This document shows, piece by piece, positions 1-11,700 of a stretch of 64,000 nucleotides of DNA. The DNA lies in assembly GCA_000727475.1 (NCBI GenBank), contig KL647318.1, forward strand, positions 724,201 to 788,200, given 5' to 3'. The DNA comes from Sarcocystis neurona (lineage: Eukaryota; Apicomplexa; Conoidasida; Eucoccidiorida; Sarcocystidae). Positions within the stretch are counted from its first letter, which is position 1, and each line of letters starts with the position of its first letter. The notes under the pieces are model-generated. The model was not told the DNA's origin, did no database searches, and worked only from the letters and a program-made list of their open reading frames with translations. A program made the translations under genes and the position numbers.

Positions 1-273
1 CAGAGGCGATTTGGCATCCGTTCGCACGTTTTTGTTCTCCCCGAAGGAACCACCGTACAGTTCCCCGGTTTTCCTGACTTCTTCACCTTTCCCGCTGAGG
101 TCCACCATGTCGGCGACATTCGGCCGTTGTTGACATCGCAATTCGAACACCTGAATGCAGTTGATTCCAGGAGGAGAAACACTGTCAATTCGCCCTTCTT
201 TTGCGCACAAGTTTGGCGTGTGAACGCAGAAAACAATGCGTTATTCCTGTTGTGGACTATAAAGGCAGTTTGA
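1..273. other. Open reading stretch truncated by the left edge; strand unresolved
   Basis: Plus frame 1 is open from base 1 to a TGA at 271-273 (90 codons) with mixed, non-repetitive composition. The minus strand is also open from a stop at 243-241 to base 1 (80 codons). Its residues look at least as protein-like, being rich in Gly, Glu, Lys and Asp, with a possible internal ATG at 108-106. The base composition is more balanced than in the TA-rich DNA that follows, which suggests an exon edge. I recognise no family on either strand. It may be the last exon of a plus-strand gene or an exon of a minus-strand gene continuing to the left. Confidence 0.3.
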
Positions 274-1709
274 AGCAGGGAAATGTATGCCCACTACTTC
301 TGAGAGACTTCCATGTTTCCGTGTGCACTAATCAGAGAGAGATTTACAAGTCTCAACGACTCAGAGTTTCCTGAAAAGACTCCACGCTGTCAACACACCG
401 GGGCTCCGTCGTCGCGCAGCACTCGCGGGCAATACCGGCAGCAGTACCAATTTCTGCGTATTTCAGCGTGGACCAAGTGACGTTGCATATCTCCATGAAA
501 GTCCCTCATCAGCCAGACTGCGCAGACGAAGTGTGTGCGACTAAAAGCGAAGAATTGGCTGCTCGTCAGCTTCTTCACTCCTAGCCCCGTCGGTCTCGCC
601 CTTTGACTTCCCCCACGCACATATAGGTATAGTCGTATATACACGCATCCATATATATATGTATATATCTCTCTCCACATGTATGTAAACGTCCTTATAC
701 ACTTTCGGGACCCTCTCTCCAGCGTTGGCTGCTTTGGCCTAAGATTGCTGACCGTATACACCCGTTTCTGATATGCTCGACTCTCTGACACACCTACCAC
801 ATATATATGACGCACTTGAGTAGAAGTCTTCAACACATCGGCGTGCCTACGTCTATCTGTGCAACTTCTCTTCAGTAAATATACACGAAAATGTAAAATC
901 TCTGCGTATGTCTCTGTGATCTGCAAAAGGGAGACAGGCCGCGCGGCGTTTGCGGTGTATGTACACACCACCACGCAGAGCGCGTCACACGTGTGACTTC
1001 GTGGAGAGGGGGACGCCTTGCCAGAGGCTGAACCGTGCAGCCACACCTCTTTTGATAACTGCTGCGCTGGCCGTGTGTCTGTGGACGCGATGGTGCGTTT
1101 TCATGTGCGGAAGCGATGAGCCGATCAGCCCCGTGGGACTCTTCCTACGTGTGCAGCTGCATGCGAGGATGAATACTGGCCTGGCCTGCTACTATATAGA
1201 GACGAAACAGCCTCCTACCGCTTTCCAGCTGCGTATACCCCTCCTCATATATGACACTCATTTGCTATCTGCGCCCGCTCTAGTGCTTCCCTACGACACG
1301 AGTATAGCCACACTCACTTATATATACGTAGGTAGAGAGGTATGTATATCTACACGTAGAAGCAAACCCATACATGGAGATATTTACTAGTAGACGTACA
1401 CACGTGTGTATGTACATCTTTACAGGTGAACTTGCGAGTATTAACGGCTGGAAAGTTTGATTCGTTTGTACGTCCGCGTGCATGCGGTGGGATGCGTTTT
1501 CCGGGACATGGGCCCTGCAGCAGACGTCAACAACGCATCCCTTCCTTTAAACGGGGGGGTCTACCTTCATGTAGCAGCAGCAAAGCAGCCGTCTTCCATC
1601 GCGGTGCCGCTGAAGAAGGCTCTTTCAAAGAAGTTTTTTTTCCTGTTCTTCTCGTCCTCTCCTTTGCCCACCCCTCTTCTTCCCACCTTCTTTTCGTCTT
1701 CGTCTCGTT
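274..1709. other. Intergenic stretch, no supported gene
   Basis: Mixed-composition DNA with short TA-rich tracts near 620-670, 790-810 and 1315-1400. Open frames here on either strand are short and show no recognisable motif or compositional bias. Pyrimidine-rich sequence with T runs at about 1620-1700 leads into the CAG-rich DNA upstream of the carrier gene. Confidence 0.5.
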
Positions 1710-2717
1710 GTGGGGAGGCGTAGACGGAGGAGGCGCATCGGGGGGCCGCGCCGCGCAGCAGCGCCAGCGGCTGACTCTGCCGCACTTTTTTGCTGCGACT
1801 CTCTGTGCGCTCCTGGTGCTGCCGCTCGCGACTTCATTTCGGCCGCTGCTGGCTGGTGGACGGCAGCCGGCCGTGCTGCTGCTGCGAGGCCCCGCGGTGC
1901 TGCAAGCGAGGCTGCTGTCAAAGAAGCAGCACACGCTACGGAGTCCCTTGCCCAGGCGTCTCAACATCTCAGTTTGTTGCCTTCCGCTTCATCGCCTCCC
2001 ACACCCCAATCTGCTGCTGCTACGAACATTGCTGTACCGGCCGCTGCCCCTGTACCGGCTGTTGCTGCTTTAACTGCTGTTGCTGCTCTAACTGCTGTTG
2101 CTGCTGTGGCTGCTGTTGCTGCTGTGGCTGCTGCTGCCTCAGTGCTGCTGTTGCGGCTGCTGTTGTGGCTGCGTCTGCTGCCGCCGTGACTGCTGCACCT
2201 GTGGCTGGTGGTGCTGCTGTGTCAGCTGCTCCTGCTTCTGCAGTGCTGCTGCTGTGGCTGCTGCTGCAGCAGGTGGGGTCCCCGCGACCGTTGACTTTAT
2301 ATTCTGTTACCGCTGAAATAAGGAGGTGCAGAGCAGGCAGCAACGCTTGAGCCATGACTGAAGCAGCAGAGGGGGCGGCCAGCGGGCAGAGGCTGCGGTT
2401 CCTCTCTGCTGCCTTCTCTCGTAGCAGCAGCTGCTGCTGACTGTCAACAAAGCAGCAGCGGGTAGCAGCAGCGGGTAGCAGCAGCGGGTGCTAGCAGCGG
2501 CAGTCCGTCTCCGCAGCGGCAGCAGAGCCCGGAGTCCGCAGCAGTCGTTCTTCTGTCTGCGCTGTAGTAGTGGGACGGCGATCAGCAACCGCAGGAACTG
2601 TAGGTGCTGCAAAGGCATCAGCAGCCGCAAGCGCCGCACCGTGGGGAGCAGCAGCGGGATCAGCAGCAGCAACAGGAGCAGCAGTAAAGTCTAAAACAGG
2701 TGGACGAAAAGTGCAAA
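1710..2717 (+). other. Alanine-rich open frames upstream of the carrier; possible 5' exon or 5' UTR
   Basis: A plus-strand ORF with an ATG at 1710 runs to 2189 and encodes an Arg-rich start followed by Ala-rich sequence. The Ala-rich reading then continues in another frame through about 2160-2290, stops at 2350, and resumes at 2570-2690. Each block is in the Ala frame of the same CAG/CTG repeat, so chance openness is likely. Alternatively, short unrecognised introns may join it to the carrier exon at 2718. I see no decisive splice pair. Confidence 0.2.
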
Positions 2718-5700
2718 ATGGGCAGCAGCAGCAGCAGCAACCAGGTGGCAACGAGCAGCCGCGCTCGGCGCTGTAGAGGCAGCCGCAGCAACGCAGACGT
2801 TGATGCTGCAGCACCTCCAGCAGCTGCTGCAGCACGAACAGCAGCAGGAACGGCGGCATCCGCGGTAGCAGCAGCAGGAGCATCGCCAACAGCAGCAGAC
2901 GCAGCGGCAACAGCAGCAGGAGTGCCAGCAGCAGCAACAGCAGCCGGAGTGCCAGCAACAGAAGTGCCAGCAGCAGCAACAGCAGCAGGAGTGCCAGCAG
3001 CGGCAACAGCAGCAGGAGTGCCAGCAGCAGCAACAGCAGGAGTGCCAGCAGCAGCAACAGCAGCAGGAGTGCCAGCAGCAGCAGCAGGAGTGCCAGGGGC
3101 GACAGCGGCAAGAGGAGCGCTGCCATGCGTCTTCTGCGGGGTCCTGCGTGGGGCTGTTGCTGGCTCTGTCGCAAAGACGCTGGTATACCCCCTCGACCGG
3201 CTCAAGATACACATGCAAGTAGGCAGCTGCTACAGCCGCAGCGGGGCAGGAACTTCTTCGAAAGTCACGAAGTGTGTTGTCAAGTTGTTTGTGTCTGCTG
3301 CGAGGTCGGCAGCAACGCCCTCTCCTTTCTCGTTCTGCCCATATATGTACACATAAACCCTTCCGTAGGCTCGTCTGTCACTCTGTCTCTCTGCATGCGT
3401 ATGTGTATGTCGATACGTACGTGTATGTGCCGGTTCTTCTACTTCGCCTCTGTCTCTGTTGCTCTACACACGTCCACATATGTGTCACATTCTCTTGCAT
3501 GCGCATTTATATATACATACGTGTAGGGTTCTCGTCTCCTCCCCTTCTCGCTCTACCTCTTTACGTATACATACGTACGTTTATATATATATATATGTGG
3601 GAGGGCTCCCTCACAATTTATATGTGCGAATACGAGTAGGCACTCCGCCTTCTCTTCACGTGAACAACAGCACGTGTAGAGAGAGGTAGTTACACGGGAT
3701 GCAGCCGGGAGAGCAGCCGACTGAGTAATAGTCGTGCCAGCGGGTTCTGCTGCTGCTGCTGCCGCTGCTGCTGCTGCCGCTGCTGCTGCTGCTGCCGCTG
3801 CTGCTGCTGCTGCCGCTGCTGCTGCTGCTGCCGCTGCTGCTGCTGCTGCCGCTGCTGCTGCTGCTGCCGCTGCTGCTGCTGCTGCCGCTGCTGCTGCTGC
3901 TGCCGCTGCTGCTGCTGCCGCTGCTGCTGCTGCTGCCGCTGCTGCAAGGGCGCGGAATGGCTACTTGTTCATTCGGCGCAGCTGCTACCACTTCCCCACG
4001 CCCTCTCAGCAGGAAGTTCTTTGGTACCCCGCGTTCACGCGCTATGGACAGCGGCAGCGCTGCTGCTGCACACACGCGCGCAGCTCCACGCGCATACGTA
4101 CAGTGTGACCTGTTTCCCTCCGTCTTGCACACGAAGTCGAGGGACTGTCTTCTCTCTTTCAGACATCTGTACCTCCTGCCTGAAGACATTGCTTCTCCGC
4201 TGTTCACAGCCTGCTACTCCTGCGACGCGCCGCTGCTGGTGCTGCTCTGTGCTGCTGCTGCTGCTGGTGCTTTGCTGCTGCTGCTCTGCGCTGCTGCTGC
4301 AGCAGCAACTACAGCTGCCGCCGCGGGCAAGTGGTGGCGCCGCAGTGCTACCGCTAGAGTGCCCAAGGGAGATACTGCTGCTGTTGTGTGCAGGTGCACC
4401 TGCCTCACGGTGTTGTTACACTACTTTTTGCTGCACTGCGCATGCATGCTCTGCTGCTGCAACTGCGTGTGTTTGTGTACTTCTGGGGTGCGTCTAGGTG
4501 AAGGCTGCCGCCGAAGGGCGTCCGTTTCGTCTGAGAGACACAGCAGCTGCTTTCAGAGAAATGGCGCTGCGGGAGGGGGCAATTCGAGGCCTGTGGAAAG
4601 GAAATGCATGCGCTTTTGTCAGGTAATGCAGCTAGCTTTCTATTTCCCTGCTGCACGTGCTGCTGCGCCGTTGACACAAAGCTGCTGCTGCTGTTGCACA
4701 CCTTACTGACGCAGACTCGCTCCTGCTGCTCCTCCTGCTGCTGGGGGATCCCTGCTGCCTTCTGCTGCTGCTGCAGGATTCTGCTGTCCCCGCCGCCGGT
4801 GCTGCGCCATGGCTGCAGGCCAACTGCTGCTGCTGCTGCTGCACCGCAGCGGCTCTCGCTGTTATTGCAGCTGGTGTTGTGTACCAGGTGCTGCTGCTCG
4901 TGCTGCAAGCGAACAGCCGTCGCTGCTGCTGCTGCAGGCCGTGTCCACGGAAGGGAGACTCTCGGGAACTTCACTGATGCTGCTGCTGCGGGTTTTGTGC
5001 TCCGGTCGAGTGACAGGAGCTGCGCGTGGTGATGCGGCCGCTATTGGCTGAGTGCGCCTCTGCAGGGTGTTCCACAAACTTCTGCTGCGCTTGCCTTGTG
5101 CTGCTGCTGCTTCCGCTGCTGCTTCTGCTGCTGCTTCTGCTGCTGCTTCTTCTGCGGCTCCTCGTCCCTGCTCCTGCTGCTGCCACTCTCTGCTGCTGCG
5201 GCTCTCTGCTGCTGCCACTCTCTGCTGCTGCCATTCTCTGCTGCTGCGGCTCTCTGCTGCGGCTGCTGTCGTGCTCCTGCTGCGGGGCGGCACAGCGGGC
5301 CTACGCCCTGTCTCTGGTGGTTGCGCCAGCGCACTCGCTGCCGCTGTGCCGCGCGCCACTGTGGCTGCAGGTGGTGCCCTGCCGCTCCTGCTGCTGCTTC
5401 TGCTGCTGCTCTCGTGCTTCTGTTGCTTCTTCTTCTACTTTCGCTCGTTTAGCCTCTGCGCCTTCGGCTCCTTCTTCCTCTTCTTTGCTGCCGCTGCTGC
5501 TCGTGCATGCAAGCGCACTGTACTGCAAATGCGTCTTGCTGCTGCGCTTGCCTGTGTGTGTGTCGCAGAACGTTCCCCTACAGCGGACTGAGTTTCTACT
5601 CGTTTGACGTATACAACGGCATCCTGCAGCAGCAGCTTGCGCCGATCGTCTCTCCTACGTTTGCTCGATTACTCGCTGGGGCCGCTGCTGGTACGCATAC

Positions 5701-8700
5701 ACATGCATCTATCGGCATGCGTGTCTACTTAAAATGTTTGTGTCTATGTATGTATGTGTGCGCGTGTGGCTGCATGCGTATATACGTGTATGTAGTTATA
5801 AGGGTTTCTATATATATGTACATGTCCATATGTTACAGTGCACGTGTACATATATATATATATACATATATGTATACATACGTATATACGCAGATACGCA
5901 TGTATACATCCATACCTGAGAGTGCATGTGTACACATATATATACATATATACATATATATATATGTGTATACGTATATACGCAGATACGCATGTATACG
6001 TAGGGGTAGGGATGCATGCATACATGTGCTACATATATATATATATATATATATATATGTATACGTATATACGCAGATACACAAGTATATATAGGGATAG
6101 GGATGCATGCATATACGCGTTAGTGTCGATGATATGTAGAGGTTTGCAGGTGACTGCTTGCTCGCTTTGCCAGCTTCTAGTGCGTATATATATGTATACG
6201 TATATGGATGTACATAACTCTATGCATATGTGTATGTATGCATATACATATGGATGCTCGTAGACCTATACATACATATGAGTTCCCCTATATGTACACG
6301 TGTAGGTGTATATATACATGTATTCGTATGTTCTTCCTATTTACGTCTATATAAGAGTATAGGAGTATATACATAGGTGTATGCGCGTGTGTATCCGCCA
6401 CATATGCGAGTACATACACATATATTATATATATATATCTGTGGGCGTTAGGAGGAGGCCTGTAGATGCGCGTGGGTGTACGTGTAGCGTATATTGCCGG
6501 AAGGTTGTCCTTTTCGTTTGGTTGCTGCTGTTGGCTGTGCAGAAGCGCTGGCGTGCTGCTGTTGCTGCTGGAGTGTATGTACACTGTGTCCGTTCGAATG
6601 ATGTCAACACGCATCTGCGCCATTTTCTGAGTATATCTACACGAGTGAATCCACCCTCGCACGTCACCAAGAAGAGCTGATGCATCTCCACATGCATGCA
6701 CGGCTGCACAAGTATATATACGGAAAGGGCAAGACAGGTGGTGGGGACGCACATGGGAGATGGGAAGGTGCTGCAGGGGGCAACCCACCGTCCGTCTCGA
6801 GGCCACCACCACCATTCGGACCCGCTGACACAGAGGGGGGCTTCTTGCTGCTATCCCTGCATGCGTGTATGCTGCCCCTTCGATCTCTCTATCTATCTGT
6901 GTACCTCTATCTATCGACGTATCTCTTGCTGTCTCCCCGTCTCCCTGTCTCCATGTGTGTGTGTGGGGTGCTTCATCATATGGACCAGGGCAAGCGCATG
7001 CAGGCATAGACGTCGACTTACATATAAAACTGTCCTACGCAAGGGGGAGGATATCCCATCGCGGGGTCTTCCTCCGTCTTCTCTCTGTGCCCCATATGTG
7101 TATATATATGTATGTGCACACGTACGTGTATGTACGTAGTCGCCGTAGATGCAGGGTGTCATATATATGTGTGTAGCGCACATATGCATGCATCCCTGTC
7201 CCTCTATATACGTGCGTGTACGGGCCTTTGAATCGCCCACCTTTCACGAGTGCATGCGCTGTGTGTGTGTGTAGACGTGTGTGTCTCCGTTCTCCCCTAC
7301 GTGAGTGTTCGTGCATCTGCAGTTGCCCTGCGTAGGGACGTGTCTGTGAACAGACGTCTCTCTCTTGCTGTCGTTTCCCTTCCCATTGATGTGCTTCTCT
7401 GTAAGGGGGGGATATATAGACGTGGGGGGGTATATAGACGTGGGGGGGTATGTATACGTGTGTGGATATATATACATGTGTGGGTCTATATATGTGTGTG
7501 GGTCTCTATATGTGTGTGGGTCTATATATATGTGTGGGTCTATATATGTGTGTGGGTCTCTATATGTGTGTGGGTCTATATATATGTGTGGGTCTATATA
7601 TGTGTGTGGGTCTCTATATGTGTGTGGGTCTATATATATGTGGGGGTCTATATATATGTGTGGGTATATATACGTTTGGGGGTATATACACGTTTGGGGG
7701 TATATATACGTGTGTGTGGGGGTATATATACGTGTGTATATACGTGTGTCGGTATATATACCTGTGTACATATATGTGTGTGGGTATATATACGTGTGTG
7801 GGTCTATATATGTGTGTATATATATGTGTGTGGGTATATATACGTGTGTGGGTCTATATATGTGTGTATATATATGTGTGTGGGTATATATACGTGTGTG
7901 GGTCTATATATGTGTGTATATATATGTGTGTGGGTATATATACGTGTGTGGGTCTATATATGTGTGTATATATATGTGTGTGGGTGTATATACGTGTATA
8001 TATATATGTATATATATGTATATATACGTGTATGGGTGTATATACGTGTATATATATATGTATATATATGTATATATACGTGTGTGGGTGTATATATGTG
8101 TATATGTGTGTGTTCTTCCTGTGTGTGTGAGTACGAATAATTTTGAGTGTGGATATGATACGCGTGGGCGCAGAGGAGGTCGTCCCCCTCCGTGTTTCCC
8201 CCGCATATATGTGCGTGTCTCCGTGTCTCCCTCGCTGCTGCAGACATGCATGCACGTATATCTGCCTGCCCGGGGGCTCTCCCTCCTTTTTCATGTGTGT
8301 GTCTGCTTCTGAATAGGCACACATGTGGAGACGCCCACACATGCGTGGATGTATATGGATGTGTTGCGGGGGTGTCTGGTGGCGATCTGTCTCGTCTCTG
8401 CCTTCCCTCTGTTCGTATCCCTGTCTCTGCATGCATGCATGCACGTACGTGTGTCTCTGTATGTGAGACGGTGTGGATCGTTGCTGAATGCATGCGTGCG
8501 TGTGTACGGCGCCGACGACGAGCCTCTTTCCGCTGGGACGTGCGGCCTCTCTCCTGCTGCACGCTGGCCGACGCGTGTCGGGGGCCGCATGCTTTCCTGG
8601 CCTCCCAACCTGTCTACCCCCCACCCTTGCGCATATGTGTTTGATTTATGTAGAGGTTGGTCCCGCTTGGCTGGCACTCCCTACGTGTAGGTCCATTCGC

Positions 8701-11700
8701 ATGCGTCACAACCATACATGTGGCCAACTTCATCTCCCTGTCTCCGTCTCGCTGTCTCCCCGTCTCCCCGTCTCGCTGTCTCGCTGCAGTTTCTCTCCGT
8801 CCTTCCCTCGCCGTCTCCCACTCCCCTCCGTGTCTCTGCGTATCTTCCGTTGTCTCCCCCTCTGTCCCCGTCTCTTTTTCGCGTCTCCGTCTCGGATCCT
8901 CGCGACGTCTCCCTGTCCCTACCCTCCTCCATTCTCCCGACACTTCCCTTCCACTCTGCATGCAGCCCCTTCTCTCTTGGGGGCCTCCCTGTCTCCGTCC
9001 CTCCTTCACCTCTTTCCCTCCGTCTCCGTCTCCTCCCCTCCGTCTCCTCCGTCTGTCTCCGTCTCTGTGTGTGTCTCTTCGTCGGTGGCGTGAGGTCGTG
9101 GTGTGGCATTCGCTTGTGTGCGTGTGTGTCTGGGGGGTCTGCGTGTGTCTCGGCCCTGCAGGAATGACAGCAACGACGGCGACGTATCCGCTCGACGTGC
9201 TGAACACCCGCATGGCCCTCACGCGTCACCGCCTTCGCTATCACCAAGTGCGTCTTCCCGCTAAGCGCTTCTCATAATACATATTCACCTGAGCGTAGTT
9301 CTCGCTATATTCGTGTCGCCGTCTCTGTGTGTCATCACCACCCTCTACCTGTCTCCGTGTCTCTCTCTCCGTATCTTTCTCTGTGTCTCCGTGTGTGTGC
9401 GGGTCTTTGCATGTGTGTGCGTGCGTGTGTGTGTGTGTCTCTTCGGTGACCGTGTCTACATCCTCCGTCTCCCTTGTTTGAGTCGTATATGCGGAGATTC
9501 TTCCTGTACCTCTCCACAGTCGCATAGACGCACACACACATACATACATGGATACATGTATATATACGCCTGTCCACGTTGTGTAGGCAAGTATATATAT
9601 GCGTGTCTGTATGCACCTGTATAGGGGGGGGCATGTGTGGGCACACCTCCGCACATATATATACGCACACTCCTGTATAGTAGGAGGTCCCTGCAAATTT
9701 ACGCCCACTTCTATATGTGTACATATATATGGGCATACCTATATAGCAGGCTTTTCTGGGTCTTCTTCGACCTGTGCACATACATATATAGAGAGAGAGA
9801 CATTTGTGTGCAGCAGACACGTGCATATATACGCATATGTGTACATAATATATACGTGTGTGTAGGTGATGACGTGTGTAGGTGAGATGAATGGATGTGG
9901 ATGGGACCACCCATGCAGTGCGAGAGAAGAAGAGAAGCCCCATTGATTTTCCCCCAGCATTCCTGTTACGAGGAAGGTCAAAGGAAGCAGATATATATGG
10001 AGAAGTATATGAGCGTGTGTGGGTGGGTGGGTAGTAGACACACGCAGACAGAGACACAGGGAGAGACACACACACACACCACACAGACAGAGAGACGGAG
10101 ACAGAGGGAGGGAGACAGGCAGACAGAGAGACGGAGACACAGGGAGAGACACACACACACACACCACACGGACACGGAGAGGGAGACACACAGACGGAGA
10201 CAGAGACAGGCAGAGACAGACAGAGGGAGACACACACATTACACGGACAGAGAGACGGAGACAGACAGGCAGGGGGAGACAGGCAGAGACAGAGGGAGGG
10301 AGACAGCGGGAGACAGGCAGACACAGACAGAGAGACACAGACCCCACGGACACAGAGAGGGAGACGGAGACAGAGGGAGGGAGACACGCAGACAGACAGA
10401 CGGAGGGAGACAGACAGATAGAGGGAGACAAACAGGGAGACGGAGACACAGAGGGAGAGAGATAGACAGGCAGACAGAGGGAGACAGGCAGACAGAGGGA
10501 GACAGACAGAGGGAGAGACACACACGCGGCCAGAGACAGAGGGAGACAGGGAGACACGCAGGCAGACAAACAGNNNNNNNNNNNNNNNNNNNNNNNNNNN
10601 NNNNNNNNNNNNNNNNNNNNNNNNNNNNNNNNNNNNNNNNNNNNNNNNNNNNNNNNNNNNNNNNNNNNNNNNNNNNNNNNNNNNNNNNNNNNNNNNNNNN
10701 NNNNNNNNNNNNNNNNNNNNNNNNNNNNNNNNNNNNNNNNNNNNNNNNNNNNNNNNNNNNNNNNNNNNNNNNNNNNNNNNNNNNNNNNNNNNNNNNNNNN
10801 NNNNNNNNNNNNNNNNNNNNNNNNNNNNNNNNNNNNNNNNNNNNNNNNNNNNNNNNNNNNNNNNNNNNNNNNNNNNNNNNNNNNNNNNNNNNNNNNNNNN
10901 NNNNNNNNNNNNNNNNNNNNNNNNNNNNNNNNNNNNNNNNNNNNNNNNNNNNNNNNNNNNNNNNNNNNNNGGAGACAGACAGATGCAGACAGAGACACAG
11001 AGGGAGGGAGACACACGCACACACCTCGCCCGGACAGAGAGGCACAGACAGGCAGACGGAGAGACAGAGGGAGAGACAGATAGAGGGAGACACAGATAGA
11101 GGGAGACACAGAGATAGAGGGAGAGACAGACAGGCAGAGGGAGACAGATAGAGGGAGAGACAGATAGAGGGGGAGACAGACAGGCAGAGGGAGACAGATA
11201 GAGGGAAAGACAGACAGATAGAGGGGGAGACAGACAGATAGAGGGAGACAGGGACAGGGAGAGACAGACAGATAGAGGGAGAGACAGACAGGCAGAGGGA
11301 GACAGATAGAGGGAGAGACAGATAGAGGGGGAGACAGACAGATAGAGGGAGAGACAGACAGAGGGAGACAGGGAGAGGGAGACACACACACACACACACG
11401 GACAGAGGGAGACAGAGAGACGGAGACAGATAGAGGGAGAGACACGCACACACCTTGCACGGAGAGAGACAGAGGGAGGCAGGCGGGCAGAGACACACAC
11501 ACGGACAAACAGAGGGAGACACGCGCACGAGCAGATAGAGGGAGACAGACAGAGGGAGAGACAGAGGGGCAGACAGGAAGACACGTAGTAGTCGTATTGG
11601 AGATGCGCCTGCGTATGCATGCGTGTCTATTTATATATTTATGCAGAGGGGGAGTGAGGCATATCATCATAGAGACACACACACACTGCATGCATGCATA

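Noticed and set aside
3734..4108. Long poly-Ala ORF on the plus strand
   Set aside because: It is the in-frame reading of a 15-bp CTG minisatellite lying between the firm donor at 3219 and acceptor at 4497 of the carrier gene.
5507..6263. Tyr/Ile/His-rich ORFs on both strands
   Set aside because: They are translations of (TA)n/(TG)n microsatellites in an intron, with no unique sequence.
7771..7990. CRISPR-like regular repeat spacing
   Set aside because: The 50-bp units are head to tail without unique spacers, and the host is a eukaryote.
7250..8312. 300-residue Cys/Val/Tyr-rich ORFs
   Set aside because: They read through GT/TA minisatellites; all three frames give similar length proteins because the units lack stops.
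9335..11691. ORFs of 418 to 761 codons across the first gap
   Set aside because: Repeats of GACA/CTGTC type lack stops and the run of N was read as open; the segment lies in carrier intron 4.
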